This document shows positions 51,653 through 52,530 of a stretch of DNA of 52,530 nucleotides, piece by piece. The translations under genes were made by a program, and so were the position numbers. Position 1 is the stretch's first letter, and the number at the start of each line of letters is the position of its first letter. The notes beneath the pieces were generated by a model that worked only from the letters and a program-made list of their open reading frames with translations, did no database searches and was not told where the DNA came from. The DNA lies in assembly GCA_018883185.1 (NCBI GenBank), contig VEQP01000021.1, positions 1 to 52,530 on the forward strand. The letters are read 5' to 3'. This DNA comes from Nevskiaceae bacterium. Its GTDB lineage: Bacteria; Pseudomonadota; Gammaproteobacteria; Steroidobacterales; Steroidobacteraceae.

Positions 51653-52530
51653 GCGTCGCCGTCTACGCGGAGAAGTTTTCGCGCCTGAATGTCAACGTGT
51701 CGCGCGCTCGCGCGAGCCCGCACAAGATCTGCATGCTGCTCGCGGTGCTCGATCTGGCGCGGGGCGGTGGGCTCCCTGAGAACCGCATTCGTTACGAACC
51801 GATGCTGCTCGAGCGCTATCGACGATTCTTCGACGCGGTGAGCACGCAGGGAGACCATCCGAACCCCTACTTCCCGTTCTTCCATCTAGCCGGGGATCTG
51901 CGCGGCAAGGAAGAAAGTTTTTGGACACTGAAGGCCGCAGCGGGTCGCGAAGCCGTGCTCGCAGCCATGTCGACCGCACGTAGCGCAAGGGACATCACCG
52001 ACAACATCGACCATGCCGAGCTCGACCCAGCCCTCTTCGACTTGCTCCAAGACCCCGTCGCCATCGATGCGCTGACCGAAGCGCTCGGCCGGCAATGGTT
52101 CGGCCGCGGACTCGAAGATCTCGCGACCGTGGTGGAACGCAGCGCGGCGGTCAGCCAGTACGAGCGCAGGATTCGATCCCATGAGTTCGATCGCAACGTG
52201 CGTGATGCTCCCCCGCCCGCCTACATCCGCGATCCGGCGTTTCGGCGCGTCGTCATTCAGGCCTACGACTATCGCTGCGCTGCTACAGGCGTACGCGTAG
52301 TGCTGCCGAGTGGCGAAGCCATGGTGGAAGCTGCGCATATTCATCCCTTCAGCGTGGCGGGCGACGATGATCCCTGTAACGGTCTCGCGCTAACGCCCGA
52401 CATGCACTGGGCCATGGACAAGGACCTGATCGCGCCGGGACCGGATTTGAAATGGCACGTGAGCCGGATGCTCGATCCACGGATCCCCGACTTTAAGGCC
52501 CTGTGCGATCTTTCTGGGCGACCGCTGATC
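51649..52530 (+). CDS. HNH endonuclease with probable sulfur-binding domain, partial
   Basis: At least 294 residues from ATG 51649; the frame stays open to the right edge, so the C terminus is missing. The N-terminal 110 residues have KICMLLAVLDLARGGGLPEN, YFPFFHLAGDL and FWTLKAAAG, which resemble the SBD of ScoMcrA-type enzymes that read phosphorothioate-modified DNA. The HNH module is near the end: VIQAYDYRCAATG, then VEAAHIHPFS, with NGLALTPDMHWAMDKDLI supplying the last His/Asp positions. Such proteins act as Type IV restriction enzymes. The gene overlaps the HIT gene by four bases. It is not linked to a DND system visible here. Confidence 0.75.
   Translation, partial: MSVAVYAEKFSRLNVNVSRARASPHKICMLLAVLDLARGGGLPENRIRYEPMLLERYRRFFDAVSTQGDHPNPYFPFFHLAGDLRGKEESFWTLKAAAGREAVLAAMSTARSARDITDNIDHAELDPALFDLLQDPVAIDALTEALGRQWFGRGLEDLATVVERSAAVSQYERRIRSHEFDRNVRDAPPPAYIRDPAFRRVVIQAYDYRCAATGVRVVLPSGEAMVEAAHIHPFSVAGDDDPCNGLALTPDMHWAMDKDLIAPGPDLKWHVSRMLDPRIPDFKALCDLSGRPLI

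Overview
The window is 52.5 kb of GC-rich, densely packed chromosomal DNA. Outer-membrane TonB receptors, Sec, Tat and lipoprotein export signals, an OxyR-type regulator, a Zur-type regulator, an RND pump and an isoquinoline-oxidoreductase pair all point to a Gram-negative proteobacterium. My best guess is a gammaproteobacterium near the Xanthomonadales/Steroidobacterales/Nevskiales; this is inferred from gene content only, as there is no rRNA in the window. I saw no rRNA, tRNA, CRISPR array, transposase or integrase, and no gene-free gap longer than about 300 bases.

Layout. 1-7.3 kb: the end of a serine hydrolase, then a minus-strand run (lipocalin-rhodanese fusion lipoprotein, exported unknown, NCS1 permease, MFS-like carrier, exported SDR, beta-CASP metallo-hydrolase). 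7.3-10 kb: iorAB molybdenum hydroxylase, tail to tail with an exported M20 amidohydrolase. 11.3-14.3 kb: a probable zinc-homeostasis locus, with zur divergent from a His-rich CobW GTPase and a WD40 protein. 14.3-20 kb: a small DMT transporter, a DUF3024 protein, and a coupled pair made of an M1-M28-PDZ peptidase fusion and a ChaN-like PDZ protein. 20-26.6 kb: a TonB-dependent receptor divergent from a propeller lipoprotein, a Tat-exported nitrilase homologue, a MaoC hydratase and a 2-hydroxyacid dehydrogenase. 26.7-30.9 kb: a two-gene RND pump. 31-35.2 kb: the conserved Anbu proteasome-like operon (Anbu, transglutaminase, alpha-E, circularly permuted ATP-grasp) with a YciI gene in front. 35.4-38 kb: oxyR, photolyase and a Dabb-domain protein. 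38-44 kb: aldo-keto reductase, acyl-CoA dehydrogenase, LysR regulator, small lipoprotein, low-molecular-weight tyrosine phosphatase, aspartyl protease and a Rid protein.

44-52.5 kb is different in character. It holds short, poorly conserved genes, three related coiled-coil membrane proteins built from 11-residue repeats, duplicated DNA blocks (a 208-bp near-identical pair and a 68-bp direct-repeat pair) and a gene with a borrowed tail. It also holds a WYL regulator, a Cas4-like PD-(D/E)XK nuclease, a zinc-ribbon protein, a HEPN protein with an intact RX4H motif, a P-loop ATPase, a HIT protein and, at the window edge, an HNH endonuclease with a probable sulfur-binding domain. This looks like a defence or accessory island that has been rearranged locally. 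It is the part most likely to contain something undescribed, notably the P-loop ATPase plus hendecad coiled-coil unit flanked by direct repeats.
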